Origin: Saccharomycopsis fibuligera x Saccharomycopsis cf. fibuligera
Taxonomy: Eukaryota > Ascomycota > Saccharomycetes > Ascoideales > Saccharomycopsidaceae
DNA: 64,000 bases
Direction: 5' to 3'
Assembly: GCA_001936135.1 (NCBI GenBank)
Contig: CP012815.1
Span: forward strand, 372,001 to 436,000
Shown here: positions 46,104 to 56,814 of the stretch, one piece after another
Position numbering within the stretch: position 1 is the first letter of the stretch
How the letters are laid out: each line of letters opens with the position of its first letter
Program-made: the position numbers and the translations under genes
Notes under the pieces: model-generated
The model's database searches: none
What the model was told of the DNA's origin: nothing
Seen by the model: only the letters and a program-made list of their open reading frames with translations

Positions 46104-46334
46104 CGATCTTAACAACTGCAACCGTTTCAAATTTGAAGGCAAATCCCGGCTGCGCCTCTACTTATTAGCTTTAATCTTGTCCATTGATTTTCGTTACTTT
46201 GGATTTGTTTTACTCATTTTAATTAGTGCTTCTGTTTATTATACGTGTATACGAAACATGGGTGCCACAGACTAATCATAATCACATTATATTAATAAAA
46301 ATAATAATAATAATAATAATAATAGCTAAAATTG
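45346..46334. terminator. Convergent 3' region, SWC4 / PPT1
   Basis: About 990 bases with homopolymer tracts (T13 near 45,589; A17 then T9 near 45,841-45,866), a perfect (AT)n microsatellite at about 46,061-46,100, and an (AAT)n run at 46,299-46,322. No gene seen; the ORF across the (AT)n run reads TyrIle repeats and is spurious. Confidence 0.45.
46061..46100. repeat. (AT)n microsatellite
   Basis: About twenty uninterrupted AT units in the SWC4/PPT1 intergenic region, self-complementary and so able to extrude as a hairpin. Confidence 0.9.
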
Positions 46335-47894
46335 CTAGTAGGCCATTGGCTTAATATTTGGATGAGGCACTGCATTGAATTGATGAAATTCCAATTCCAA
46401 CTCCCCAGACTCCCTTCCTACTACAAATTCAATACAAGCCCCCTTATTTCCCTGAGAATCACAATAATTAGGAGCACTAAATACCGTTATTAATTTCCCA
46501 TTATGTTCTTTTTCGTAACCTTCCATTCTAACTTCATGAGATCGAATGACCGCTTTCAAATCATTAGCTAAACAGAATCTTTCCGTTACATCAGGTCCAA
46601 ATTGCATACCGATGCCTCTTTTACTTGGACCGCGGCCATTATATGGTTGAGGATCAGTCCAAAGTAACTCCATAGCAATCCCTTCCTTTGGCGGTTGAGT
46701 GGATTTGAAACGATCAAGTTTTTTGATATCTGCAAGCTGCACACTATCATCGGAAAATAATCCACCATGCATCACCAAGTAATCATTGCCAATTAATGTG
46801 GCTAGTGGTAATGCGCCAAAACTTTGTGAAAAGACTTGATAAATCAGCTCATTGTACTTCCGTTTGCATTCACCTTCAAAACCATACATTTTGTTCATGT
46901 CGTTGGTTTCATGATTACCACGATTGATAAAAAGTCTATTCGGATGTTGAATTTTCAATGCGTAAAGTAAAAATGCCACCTCGGTGGACCAACTTCCACG
47001 ATCAACAAAATCACCGTTAAACAAATAGGCATGGGTTGAGCTAACTTTGCCATACGTTTCGAAAATGTTGACCAAGTCATAAAATTGACCGTGAGTGTCA
47101 CCGCATACAGTGATTTTTTCAGCACCCTCAAGTACTTGCAAGTTGCTTTTGCTGCTGTTGTCACCGAATTTTGATTCATTTTTTTTCACGTCTGGTAAAG
47201 AAATCTCCACCATGGTTGGCTCTTTACGAAACAATTGGTAAGCAGCCACAATAAGGGCAAAAGCATAAGGGCGAGGCAATTGTTCTCCCTTTTTAAAAAT
47301 TCGAATCATTTCGTCAATAAATTCGTCAGTAATACCATTGATTTCAATCTCTGGTTCTTTTGTTTCTTTATCGTGACCAATAGTTTTGATCAGCAATTGA
47401 TTTTCCTTGGAGAATGGATTTTTGGAAATCGAAGAAGTATCAATGTTTACTAAACTGATAGCACTAGGAGCATCGTCACTTCTTATAGCTTTTTCAAACG
47501 CTTGGCTTTTCAAAATTTTATTATATTCATTATAATATTGTTTGGCAAGTTTGTCTCCTGGAGCCTTTGCCATCACAATTTTCAAATCCTTGAGAGCTTC
47601 TGTATATTGCAAAATTGCAGCATGGGCTACTGCTCTACGATAATAGCCTTTAATATAGTTACCATCAAGTTCAATGGCTTTGGAGGCATCGCTTACTGCA
47701 ACGCCATAGGCTTCAGTTTTGATTTCTGCTTGTGCACGATTAGAATAAAATACCGCTTGCGTTGGGTCGATTTCTATAGCTTGAGTATAATATTTGATGG
47801 CGCCGTCAAAATCGTTTTGCTTGAGGGCGGCGTTACCTTTGTTTTTGAAATCAGCGGCTTTGGCCTTGTTTTCCTCAGTTATTTGGGTTGTCAT
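46335..47894 (-). CDS. PPT1: Ppt1, serine/threonine protein phosphatase 5
   Basis: 519 residues. Three TPR repeats occupy about 10-115 (KNKGNAALKQNDFDGAIKYYTQAIEIDP is the first). The PPP catalytic domain follows: GDTHGQ (265-270, metal ligands D266 and H268), GDFVDRG, RGNHE, MHGGLF, LLWTDPQP and RSHEV. All catalytic motifs are intact. Length matches yeast Ppt1 (513) and human PP5 (499). The TPRs bind Hsp90 and Ppt1 dephosphorylates Hsp90 and its clients. Located in cytosol and nucleus. Confidence 0.96.
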   Translation of the reverse strand: MTTQITEENKAKAADFKNKGNAALKQNDFDGAIKYYTQAIEIDPTQAVFYSNRAQAEIKTEAYGVAVSDASKAIELDGNYIKGYYRRAVAHAAILQYTEALKDLKIVMAKAPGDKLAKQYYNEYNKILKSQAFEKAIRSDDAPSAISLVNIDTSSISKNPFSKENQLLIKTIGHDKETKEPEIEINGITDEFIDEMIRIFKKGEQLPRPYAFALIVAAYQLFRKEPTMVEISLPDVKKNESKFGDNSSKSNLQVLEGAEKITVCGDTHGQFYDLVNIFETYGKVSSTHAYLFNGDFVDRGSWSTEVAFLLYALKIQHPNRLFINRGNHETNDMNKMYGFEGECKRKYNELIYQVFSQSFGALPLATLIGNDYLVMHGGLFSDDSVQLADIKKLDRFKSTQPPKEGIAMELLWTDPQPYNGRGPSKRGIGMQFGPDVTERFCLANDLKAVIRSHEVRMEGYEKEHNGKLITVFSAPNYCDSQGNKGACIEFVVGRESGELELEFHQFNAVPHPNIKPMAY

Positions 47895-49013
47895 GTTGAG
47901 TTGCTAAACTTTGTGGGATGCTATTATGAGTATATGCTATTTGTGGATGACGATCTGTCAATGATAATGCAGTTGAATATTGTCTTGATTCAATAGATAA
48001 GCGATGATTATGGAAGTATGTGTGTGTGTGTGTGTGTGTGTTTATGCACTAGCAGTTGATTGCCTAAGCAGATTAGAATATATTGCTGCTGCTTATCTTC
48101 AGAAGAATATGGTCTAAGAATCTACTTCGATATAATTTATGATAAAGTAATATACTCGCTCAAGCCTACACTCACATACTCAATAATGAATATTTCATTC
48201 GCTTCAACATTTCACTTTTCTGCTTTTTCTTTGGTTTTTCTTTTTCCGCTGCGAAGCAAAAAGTTTACCCGGAACAAGATCTTGGGGAAAACACCACTTT
48301 GGCGGGTCCTTGGAAGCCTCCGCACTTCGGAGTTTAATCGAGGACCGCGATTTAGGCACCTGCTCTATAAGTGGGGGTGTCAGTTGGATCAAGTTGTTCT
48401 CCAGATTCACAAAGTACAGCTGTGTGGGTTCTCGGAGGAATGTCTTTTTGTTCCTGTCTCGTGAATGATTGACACTTTTAGCTGGCAGCATATTATACCA
48501 GCAAGCACCTAAGATTTATGAGCAATAGCGCTCGCCATTAGTTGTCACTCAATCTTCAGGAGCACTGTGAGCATTGTGACCATCGCAAGCATCGCGAGCA
48601 TAAGCCAGCATATGTATCCTCAAAATTAAATGACAATAGTGGCACTCAAAACCTCCCCGAAGCCGGAGGTAGATCAAACATATTGTTGGTGTTTGAGAGT
48701 AGACGCTTTAGACAGTAAATTATAAATTACCGTCATAGCCGGACTTAGTCGTGTGGCGGGGGTGGGAACTCTCATGTTGTAAGGCCGCTAGTGGTTGGTG
48801 AAACCACTACGGTGGATCTAACGGAAGAAGTCGGCATACCTCAACAATAGGATGTCGTGCAATTATAAAGAAAACGTATTCATTTATTAACGTAGAATGG
48901 AACTACACCTGAATCAAAAATAAAAGCAGAAAAAAAGAAAAAAAGAACGACAATCTCTAGTCTTTTGTGTGTGTTGCCTAGCGACATTCTGCCACGGCAG
49001 TCCACCCAAAGTC
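47895..49013. other. PPT1 upstream / ALD6-like downstream region
   Basis: About 1.1 kb. Contains a (TG)n run at 48,019-48,041, then a GC-richer patch (48,240-48,480) with two small hairpins (CTCCG/CGGAG near 48,320 and AATCG/CGATT near 48,336), and a 163-bp TGTTG...CAACA unit described separately. A 134-residue ORF at 48,060-48,464 shows no recognisable domain and I do not call it. Confidence 0.4.
48684..48846. repeat. Possible solo LTR or small mobile remnant, TGTTG...CAACA
   Basis: 163 bases starting TGTTGGTGTT and ending CCTCAACA, an imperfect inverted terminus of the LTR type. Inside, a strong hairpin (TAGTGGTT/AACCACTA, extended by CCG/CGG across one bulged C) lies at about 48,787-48,813. 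No clear target duplication. It resembles none of the LTRs in the first 35 kb. It could equally be a structured RNA gene. Confidence 0.35.
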
Positions 49014-50687
49014 TTAATCGTGAGTTGGCATTGAAGTTGCATTAGCTTGAGCATGACTTTCTTTATCGGCCAACTCTGTCTTCCACAACGCGGTAATTGT
49101 CTTTGGCTTCGTCATGAACCAAAGCCCCGACTTGCCGTAGAAATTCAAATCACCTAAAAATGATTTTCTTGAACCAGTGAAACCAAACATTGGCAACGGC
49201 ACAGGAATTGGCACGTTCACTCCTACTTGACCAACATTGATTTGTTTTTCAAATTTTTTGGCATGAAGGCCACTAGTGGTAAATAACGCTACCCCATTGC
49301 CGTATGGGTTGCCATTGACCAAAGCAATAGCCTCATCAAGTGTGTCGACGTTTATCACGGAAAGCACAGGGCCAAAAATTTCTTCAGTGTATGCTTTTGA
49401 TTGCAAGTCAACATTATTGAGGATCGTAGGACCAAGGAAAAAGCCTTTACTGAGCTGCTCATCATCTGGTTTGATTCCTCTGCCGTCAAGCAACAATTGT
49501 GCTTGATTGTTGTTGACAGTTTCCTCGATAATTTGATCAGCTCTTTGCAATGCCTGCAGAGTGATCATTGGTCCAAGCAGGCTAGCTTTATCAAAACCTG
49601 ATCCGACTTTAAGCTTGCGAGCTTCTGCGACTAATCCATCAACAAACCACTTATTTGTCGAAGCGCCCACGGTAACGGCGACAGAAACCGCCATGCATCG
49701 CTGACCAGCAGCACCAAAGGCAGCGCCGGCAGCACTGCGAATAGCCTGAGCTTTGTCAGCATCATCCATGACAATCAAATGGTTTTTAGCGCCCAAGTTG
49801 GCCTGTACTCTTTTTCCGTTATTACTAGCCGTTTTGTAAACATATTCACCGCCGGCATTGGACCCAACAAATGTGACTGCTTGGATACGCTCATCCTCAA
49901 GTAACTTGTTTACCGTTGGGTGCTTGCCATGAACAATATTGATAACTCCCTCGGGCACACCAGCTTCGCGAGCCAATTCGGCAATAACAACCGCTGCACC
50001 AGGAACTCTCTCACTTGGCTTGAGCACCAATGTGTTTCCCGTAGCAATAGCTAAAGGAATCGTCCATAATGGTATCATTGCCGGGAAATTAAAGGGGCAA
50101 ATTGAAGCAATGACGCCCAAGGGTTCACGAATCATTTTCGTTTCCATATCCTTTGATACCTCCAACAGCTGGCCCATCAATTCAGTAGTGCACCCTGAAC
50201 CAACTGCATACTCAGCTACTTGCAAGCCACGGAGCACGTCCCCCTTAGCATCATCCCAGGTCTTGCCGCTTTCTAGAACAATCACTGAAGCTAGTCGGTC
50301 ATGATTGGCTCGTAGAAGCTGGACAAACTTGAACAAGATTTGCTGGCGCTTAATCACTGAAAGCTGCTTGAATGTGTCAAACGCCAAACTGGCGCTCTCA
50401 ATAGCACTGTCGAGCTCAGAATCGGTGCTTTGTGGCACACGCCCCACAACCTGTGCTGTTGCCGGATCATGAATATCGTACCATTGGCTGCTCAGCGACT
50501 GGAAAAGCTGGTTGTTGATGAAAGAAGGAGTGCTGTATGGCTCAGTGTTCTTTTGCAAATGACTGGTGAAGTAATTGTCAGTAGAGGTATTGAGCTTGGC
50601 GGTGGATATCCTGCGCAGTGACCGTCGGGCTGCAAGCGGAGCGAGCGGAGGAGCGAGCGGCGCAATCTGCGCTAACCGTTTGAGCAT
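49014..50687 (-). CDS. ALD6: Methylmalonate/malonate-semialdehyde dehydrogenase, mitochondrial
   Basis: 557 residues. The N-terminus (1-33, Leu/Ala/Arg/Pro-rich, no acidic residue) is a mitochondrial presequence. The aldehyde-dehydrogenase fold has the Rossmann NAD site near VTFVGSNAGGEYV and the catalytic Cys at 331 in GAAGQRCMA, which is the CoA-acylating (MMSDH) form of the motif rather than the GQxCxAG of ordinary ALDHs. The family oxidises methylmalonate or malonate semialdehyde to propionyl- or acetyl-CoA. In Candida albicans the orthologue, named ALD6, works in the modified beta-oxidation route for propionyl-CoA; the symbol follows that usage, not S. cerevisiae ALD6. Confidence 0.9.
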   Translation of the reverse strand: MLKRLAQIAPLAPPLAPLAARRSLRRISTAKLNTSTDNYFTSHLQKNTEPYSTPSFINNQLFQSLSSQWYDIHDPATAQVVGRVPQSTDSELDSAIESASLAFDTFKQLSVIKRQQILFKFVQLLRANHDRLASVIVLESGKTWDDAKGDVLRGLQVAEYAVGSGCTTELMGQLLEVSKDMETKMIREPLGVIASICPFNFPAMIPLWTIPLAIATGNTLVLKPSERVPGAAVVIAELAREAGVPEGVINIVHGKHPTVNKLLEDERIQAVTFVGSNAGGEYVYKTASNNGKRVQANLGAKNHLIVMDDADKAQAIRSAAGAAFGAAGQRCMAVSVAVTVGASTNKWFVDGLVAEARKLKVGSGFDKASLLGPMITLQALQRADQIIEETVNNNQAQLLLDGRGIKPDDEQLSKGFFLGPTILNNVDLQSKAYTEEIFGPVLSVINVDTLDEAIALVNGNPYGNGVALFTTSGLHAKKFEKQINVGQVGVNVPIPVPLPMFGFTGSRKSFLGDLNFYGKSGLWFMTKPKTITALWKTELADKESHAQANATSMPTHD

Positions 50688-52692
50688 ATTAGTGTGCTAG
50701 TGGAGGATTGTGTTGTTGTTTTTTTTTTTTAACGACTGTTACGGCGGTGTGAAATAAACTTAGAGTAAAATAAGAGTAAGTGAGTGGTCTTACTTTGTTT
50801 TGTGTGGTTTAATTTTTTGTACGACCCACTCTTGTTGTTGAATAATATTCAATTACAGCCACTGCCTGACAAGAGTGTAAGAGTGTGATGTGCCCTTATA
50901 TATACACTATCACAATCATTGTCACGATCATTGCCATCCCATTGCGGCTATCTGTCAAATGGCACACTAGCTATACTCCATCCTGACAGCCAGAGGGAGG
51001 GGAGCAAAATAGTAATACTAAGCGGTCAAACAAACAAAAAAAAAAAAAAAAAAAAAAAAGTCTGGGGAAACAACCCAACCCAGAGGGCCGACCAGTGTCC
51101 ACTGAACACCCCCACACTGTCTCGCTTCGACAGGGGCCCGGAAACAAACCCCTGCGCTTTAGCGCTGGGGTTAGGCGGCAGCGGGCTTTCAGTTTGTTGA
51201 GGAGCACGGGCGCAACGGTTGCAATGACACAGGGCCATCCGTCCACACTTGGCCGGTTGGCTGCGGCAGACCAGACCAGACCAGACTAGACTAGACCGTA
51301 TTTGACCAGCTCGAGCTTGAGCCGATTTTTTCTCTCTTTTTTTCGTGAGACCCTTGACGTGCACCCCCATCGCTTATGAGACTTCCTCATACGGAAACAG
51401 ATCATCTCAGACCGATACACAGATCATGTGAACGCGTTGCGTAATGCTTCTACATGCTGCTAAGCACTTTTTATCACATACTCGTACCTCTCTAGCATCC
51501 CGGGAACTTCCTATGCCGCTGTTCCCTACCGGATGGAAGGTAAATCCCGCATATTGTCTGCGAGCCGCTACTTTATCTAACGCATTATGAAACTACAGCT
51601 TTAGCACCGCGCATGCCCCCCGTCAGATCCGATGGTAGGGCAATGGCCGGAAGCGCAGTGGTGAGTGCAGCGAGCGCTCGCAGCGCCTCAAGGCATTTAT
51701 TTGGGCATGTGGCGTTTGAAGTGCCTGTGGTTGAAGTCGCCCTCGCCCACATTCTGTCCCAAAAGAAAGGATAAAAAAATAAAATGAAATAAAATGAAAT
51801 AGAATGAAGTGAAAATAAAATAAAATAAAATAAAATCTCTTTTCTGTGCCTCAAAGCCAGCGTTGAATTTCTGCTGAGCGACGCGGGTTGCTGCTGGCCA
51901 GCTCGACAGCCAAGTGCTAGCAGGCGTAAACCAGCACAGCTCAACAGCACCCGACATTGCCAAGCGGATCCAAGCAGTTCCCAACGTTACCAAACATCTT
52001 CATGCAGCGGGAGGAGTAAGGCAGAAAAAGCTCCTCCTACAAAAAGCTAGGGCGGGCAGCCCCCCCTACGCTCGGTAGTTTTGACCGCACATTAAATCTT
52101 CTGAAGAGTTCCATCGCGGGAGGCCACAATTGCTTGCTGCACGGTGGAGACGCACTGGGCCGCACTGGGACGCAATACTGACGCAGCGGGCGCTGTACGA
52201 TTATGATGATTGTTGCAGTGCGCGGTATATTTGGCGGTGTTTGTTGTATAGAATAACGACTTCTGTTTCCCTTCCGCCATTTTCCCCCGTTAGATATAAA
52301 AACATTTTCATTTCCATCTCGAGAAATCGTTTTAATCAGTTGTCTTGATTCATATTCACATCTATCTATCATATCGCGCCCCTTTTTTGTTTTCGCGTTT
52401 CTTTCACAATTCCTCTTCACTTCACTTCACTCTTACCACAATCAAAACATAGTTTATAGCTCGATTCATATCGTCCAGATCCTCCTCATTTGCATACTTT
52501 AATCAACCGCTCACTCAATCATTCAATCAGCCAATTTCCTATCAGCGCTTAATCAGCTCGCTACTCAGATCACCGCCCACGCATTTTCAATCTCCACATT
52601 CAATATTCTATCTTTACTACCTTCCTCATCTTTATTACACTTTAATATTCTATGAACACAGCTCTTTAGCGTCCGCAATTGAAAAAAAAAAG
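50688..52692. promoter_or_regulatory. Long divergent regulatory region, ALD6-like / HAP4-like
   Basis: 2 kb without a credible gene. It includes an A21-22 tract (about 51,037-51,059), a GC-rich patch (51,060-51,260) ending in (ACCAG)n/(ACTAG)n repeats at 51,269-51,297, an AATAAA/AAATG-type repeat (51,774-51,838), a second GC-rich patch (about 51,850-52,210), and a pyrimidine-rich leader (52,370-52,640) carrying one CCAAT box at 52,531. ORFs across it have repeat-like composition and no domain. Length and composition suggest complex control of one or both genes. Confidence 0.5.
52652..52669 (+). promoter_or_regulatory. Short upstream ORF of the HAP4-like gene
   Basis: ATG AAC ACA GCT CTT TAG, five codons, ending 23 bases before the main ATG at 52,693. 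If within the transcript it would reduce initiation at the main start. HAP4 of S. cerevisiae also has upstream ORFs in its leader. Confidence 0.5.
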
Positions 52693-55213
52693 ATGCCTAC
52701 TTCCAACGACGCCAACTCTCATCGTATGTATTATCATCTGTTCTTTTTCTTATTGTACTCTATCCTTTCCATCTTGGTTCGCTAATTAGCTGGGCGCGGA
52801 AAGAAAAAATTTTCCCCTTGTGCTTGTGCTTGTGCTGCGTGTGTGCTTGTGCTTGTGCAGTAGTACGTGTGTGTTTTTCTTTTTCTTTTTCTCTTTTATT
52901 TTAGCATGTCGGCCTCGGACAGCGTTCCCGGCCGCTTCCTGCCTGCTAGCTGAACGCTCGCTAAACGGAAATTAAGCTCACCGCTTCAGCGACTCAACGA
53001 AAAATATAGCTCACAAAAAATTGCACTGTAAGCCAAATACACTCACACAATCCAGCAGCAAGGTTTTCTTACTTTTGTCTTAAGATTTATCCTGCTATTA
53101 TTATTATTGTTGTTGTTGTTGTTGTTTTTTTTTTTTAGCAACCATCGAACCCTTTTGAAAAATTAAAAGAAAAGAAAAAAAAAAAAAAAAGATAATATAC
53201 TAATGCCACTTTTTTTTCTCTATAGTCATTAGTCGACTACAAAATTCCAGTCGTTTTTTCACCGCCGCTAGCCCCCAGTTGTCCAACTCAACCACTGCAA
53301 TAGCAGCAGCATCAGTCGCCCTGGTGTCCTCTAGCAGTAACATTAATATTCAAAATAAAAACCCTACTCCTACCCCGGCTCTTGGTAACATCATGCTGAA
53401 CTCAAACCCAGCTGGCAAGAACGTTACTAGCAGCGTCGTAACCACTTTCGCTAATACAAAATTGAAACCGGCAAATTCCAATAGCAATAGCAACAATGAA
53501 AATGACAACTTTATTCCAGTTATCAAAACTTCCAAAACTTGGGTGTTGCCTCCTAGACCAAAACCTGGTAGAAAACCATCGCCAAATAGTGCCCATAATA
53601 ATGAATCTCGCAGAAGAAAAACCAAGCAATCGGCCGGTACGAACAAGGCAGCAAGTCATAGAGCCCACAATTCACAGGTGCCTCTTTCTCAAAAACATCC
53701 ACAGCAACATCAAACACAGCCTGTTTATCAACAAAATGTGGCAAAGTCAAAGTTCAGTCCTACTGCTACTGCTGCCAAATCTATGCTTCCTAGCAATAGC
53801 AATTCTAGCATAAGCAGTAATCAAAGCTTCTCTAGTGGTTCCTCTTGCACTTCCAGCACTAACAGCTTGGCCATCAATGCTGCTGATTTGTTGCTTGAAA
53901 ATGAATTGAGAAAAGCTTCTCAAGAGAATTCGGTTTTAAAAATCGAGTTGTCCAAGCTTGTTAACGATTTGAAGTCCCTTAGAGAGCAAGTGTCTACCAA
54001 GATTGAATCTGCTCCGGTTAATGCTACCGCTAATGGTACTGGCATTAGCAATATCAGTAGCGCCAGCAGCGCTGGTAGACTTATCAGTAGTGTAGGCACT
54101 AGTTCTAGCGTTTCCAGTGTCGGTACTCCAACAAGTGCTTCTGTTTCTGCTGCTCCAGCTTCTCATTTGAGCGATAGTCCAATCTCCTCTAACTGCTTAG
54201 ACTCGGACCATGAGTTTGAAGTTATCAGTCGTAAAAGAACTCATGAATTGTTAGAGTTTGATGATAATGACAGCGATAGCAATTTCGGTGATCATCACCA
54301 CCACCATCATCATCACCATCATTTTCATCATCCTACAGAACTGATTCTTGAGGAGGACACAAAGCATTTGAAACTTTCTGATCATTCTATTTTGAAAAAA
54401 GGTAAAAACAATCATTCTTCTTTGGTCTCTGCCGGTAATGGGCTTGGATCTGATAAAACACAAAATAACAATGCAGTGCAAAGTAATTTCTTTGATGATT
54501 TTATCTTGATGAAGAATGACTTCAATGAAATGGATGAAGAAGAAGAAAGTAACGGAGATGATGATAGTAAGAATTTGAGATTTTTCAATGATGCTGCATC
54601 ATCCACCACTGCTGCACCTTCATTGGTTTCGTCCAACTCCTCATTGGTTTCTTCGGTCAATGATATCAACAGTTTGATCTTTAACCTTGATAGCAGAAAT
54701 AGTTCTAGAAACAATTCTGCTATCACCACATCTAATCCAACAGCCAGTAACAACCTCATTACCCTCACCAACACTAACACTAACAATAACAACAGTAGTG
54801 CTAAAGATTTTGACCCAGAACTTTTGCTTTCAAAGCATAGCACTTTGAACTCTGAAGCTGATAGCGACGTTTTTAGCAGTAAGGCAATTGACTTGCCTTC
54901 TACATTGGCCTTCATCAACCGCTCTGACATTTCGGTAGACAAAGTCTCCGCTAACAACAACAATGACAATTTTAACGAAATTGACATATTGAACGATATT
55001 GATGCAGATATTCAAATTATTAACGATGACATGAATGACGATAACGATTTCATTGATTTCACATTTTTCAAAGATATGGAAAAAGAAGCAAATATGAAGC
55101 TTAAAATGGATAAACAGCAACAACAACAACAACAAAAATCAACTACCATAATCAAGAATGAGGATTTTGATGATGGTAGATTGTTAATTGAACCAGCAGA
55201 TTTTGAAATTTGA
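52693..55213 (+). CDS. HAP41: HAP4-like activator subunit of the CCAAT-binding complex (spliced)
   Basis: Join 52,693-52,723 and 53,226-55,213, 672 residues. Exon 1 encodes MPTSNDANSH plus one base. The intron (502 bases) has donor GTATGT, branch TACTAAT (53,198-53,204) and acceptor CTATAG, and the exon 2 frame is open back to the acceptor. SKTWVLPPRPKPGRKPS (112-128) is the Hap4 motif that contacts Hap2/3/5. A short coiled coil follows (about 230-266). No bZIP basic region is visible, unlike HAP43. The rest is Asn/Ser-rich with acidic blocks and a His run (about 373-383). It likely activates respiratory or iron-related genes. The choice of HAP41 rests on remembered neighbourhood (next to ALD6 in C. 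albicans). Confidence 0.82.
52724..53225 (+). other. Intron of the HAP4-like gene
   Basis: 502 bases, long for a yeast. Donor GTATGT, branch TACTAAT 21 bases before the acceptor AG. It carries a (CTTGTG)n repeat (about 52,817-52,860), a (GTT)n run (53,106-53,125) and several homopolymers. An earlier AG at 53,137-53,138 would lead into an in-frame TGA, which supports the later acceptor. Confidence 0.82.
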
Positions 55214-56413
55214 AACTTAAAATTTGTTTGTATTTTGTTCTGTCTTCTTTTTTTCCTTTTCAAATTTGAAATTTGTACACCAAAAGAATTGATACTTTTT
55301 TTTTCACTTTCTCTTTTCTTCTTTCTGCATGCATTATTTACTTATTTTCCGTGTCCTAGATGATATTGATTTTATTTTGTTTGCAAAAAGTACTCGACTC
55401 TTATGATTTCCATTTTTAGTTTATTTCTCTCAAACATTTTATTTGCACTTTTTGATTAATTTTATATTTATTTTTTTTTTTTTTTTCTTGAACGATTCAT
55501 ATTTACTTTCTTCATCTTTTTACTTTTTCCATTTTTTTTCTTTTTTTTTTATTAACGATCATGACTTGATTATCTTTACTTGACGCGTTTATGCCTTATC
55601 ATCATTGCATTTTTTTTTTCATTACATTTTTTGTCGAACATTTTTCTGTTAAAAATTATTATCTCATTTTTTTTTTTTTTATTTTTTTTAGTATAGTCAT
55701 TGATCTAAAAGTTGATATAGCTTTAAAATTCTCAATATTCTCAATTACTTAGACTAAAAAACAAAAGTTTTGTCGTTGTCTTTGTCTTTTACTATTTTAC
55801 TTTTTTTTTGTCTCTTTTTGGTTTACTTTTTGTTAAATTTTTTATTTAGTGCTATTTTAATTTATCACTCTATTACTTTCTGTTTTTATCATAACCAGTA
55901 CCTGCCGATCTTGTCTTGCCTCTTATAATATCAACAAGAATAGAAAATAAATGGCTCTGTAATATTAAACAATTAAAAGCTTAATTATTTCCAGTAATTT
56001 TGCTCGGCATGTCTTTGGGCATACATGTTTTGCCGCTATAAAAAAAAGTTGCCCTTCATGTTCTTTATGTCACTAGTTTACCTTTGTTTATAATAGTTTT
56101 ACGTTGTTGCTTTTAATTTGTTCCTTGATTTCAGATATATAGATATTTAGATATTTCATTTATAGTTGCACTCACTTTCGTTTCAAAAAGTGATAGAATA
56201 CAAAAACCTAGTAAGTGCTTTAGTAGCATAAATTTGAACTTCTAAAAAAAAAAAGCTTCTTACTTCTTATTTTTTGTTACTTTGTATTACGAATTACGTC
56301 TTACTTTATCATCACATTACCCCAGATTCCAAAGCATCTGCATACTTGCTTCTGAGACAAAACACGCTTGATCTTGATCTTCCCTGCCTTGTCAACTCAG
56401 GCCAAAATCTGCC
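55214..56413. terminator. Convergent 3' region, HAP4-like / YKU80
   Basis: 1.2 kb, very T-rich on the plus strand with repeated T8-T16 tracts (for example near 55,470, 55,540, 55,610, 55,670). The unusual length suggests a long 3' UTR for the HAP4-like mRNA. No gene seen. Confidence 0.4.
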
Positions 56414-56739
56414 TCAACTCAACCCGAGCAATTCATCCAAATTAGGTACGTCCTGATTCTCATCAAAATCGCCCAAAAACTCCACCTCTTCATCATCATC
56501 GCCACTTTCCTCATCGCCTGCAGTTCTCTTTTTCCGCCCGCCAGCCTTCTCATCATCACTAACATACCTCACTTCAAGCAATTCAATCAATTTTGTCAAG
56601 TGCGGTTCGGCGGTTCGAAGCAACTTTGGATCAGGATGACTATTGGAGATGAGGTGTCTAAGGAGGGCGTACTCACTAGGCAAAAATTTCGCTTTAGCTT
56701 TATCTTTTGAGTGATTATCGTTGTTTTGGTCGCTGCTGC

Positions 56740-56814
<75 letters not shown>

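Noticed and set aside
48060-48464. 134-residue ORF between PPT1 and the ALD6-like gene.
   Set aside because: No recognisable domain, odd composition, overlaps the PPT1 promoter side; open by chance.
50919-52420. Several ORFs of 60-127 codons in the ALD6/HAP4-like intergenic region.
   Set aside because: They translate homopolymer and pentamer repeats (Lys, Phe and Thr-Arg-Pro runs), overlap each other on both strands and show no domain.
53137-53225. Earlier acceptor AG (53,137-53,138) for the HAP4-like intron.
   Set aside because: The added segment hits an in-frame TGA after a few codons, and the TACTAAT branch point lies downstream of it.
53279-55213. Calling the HAP4-like gene HAP43.
   Set aside because: No bZIP basic region is visible, and the neighbouring ALD6-type gene fits HAP41 better.
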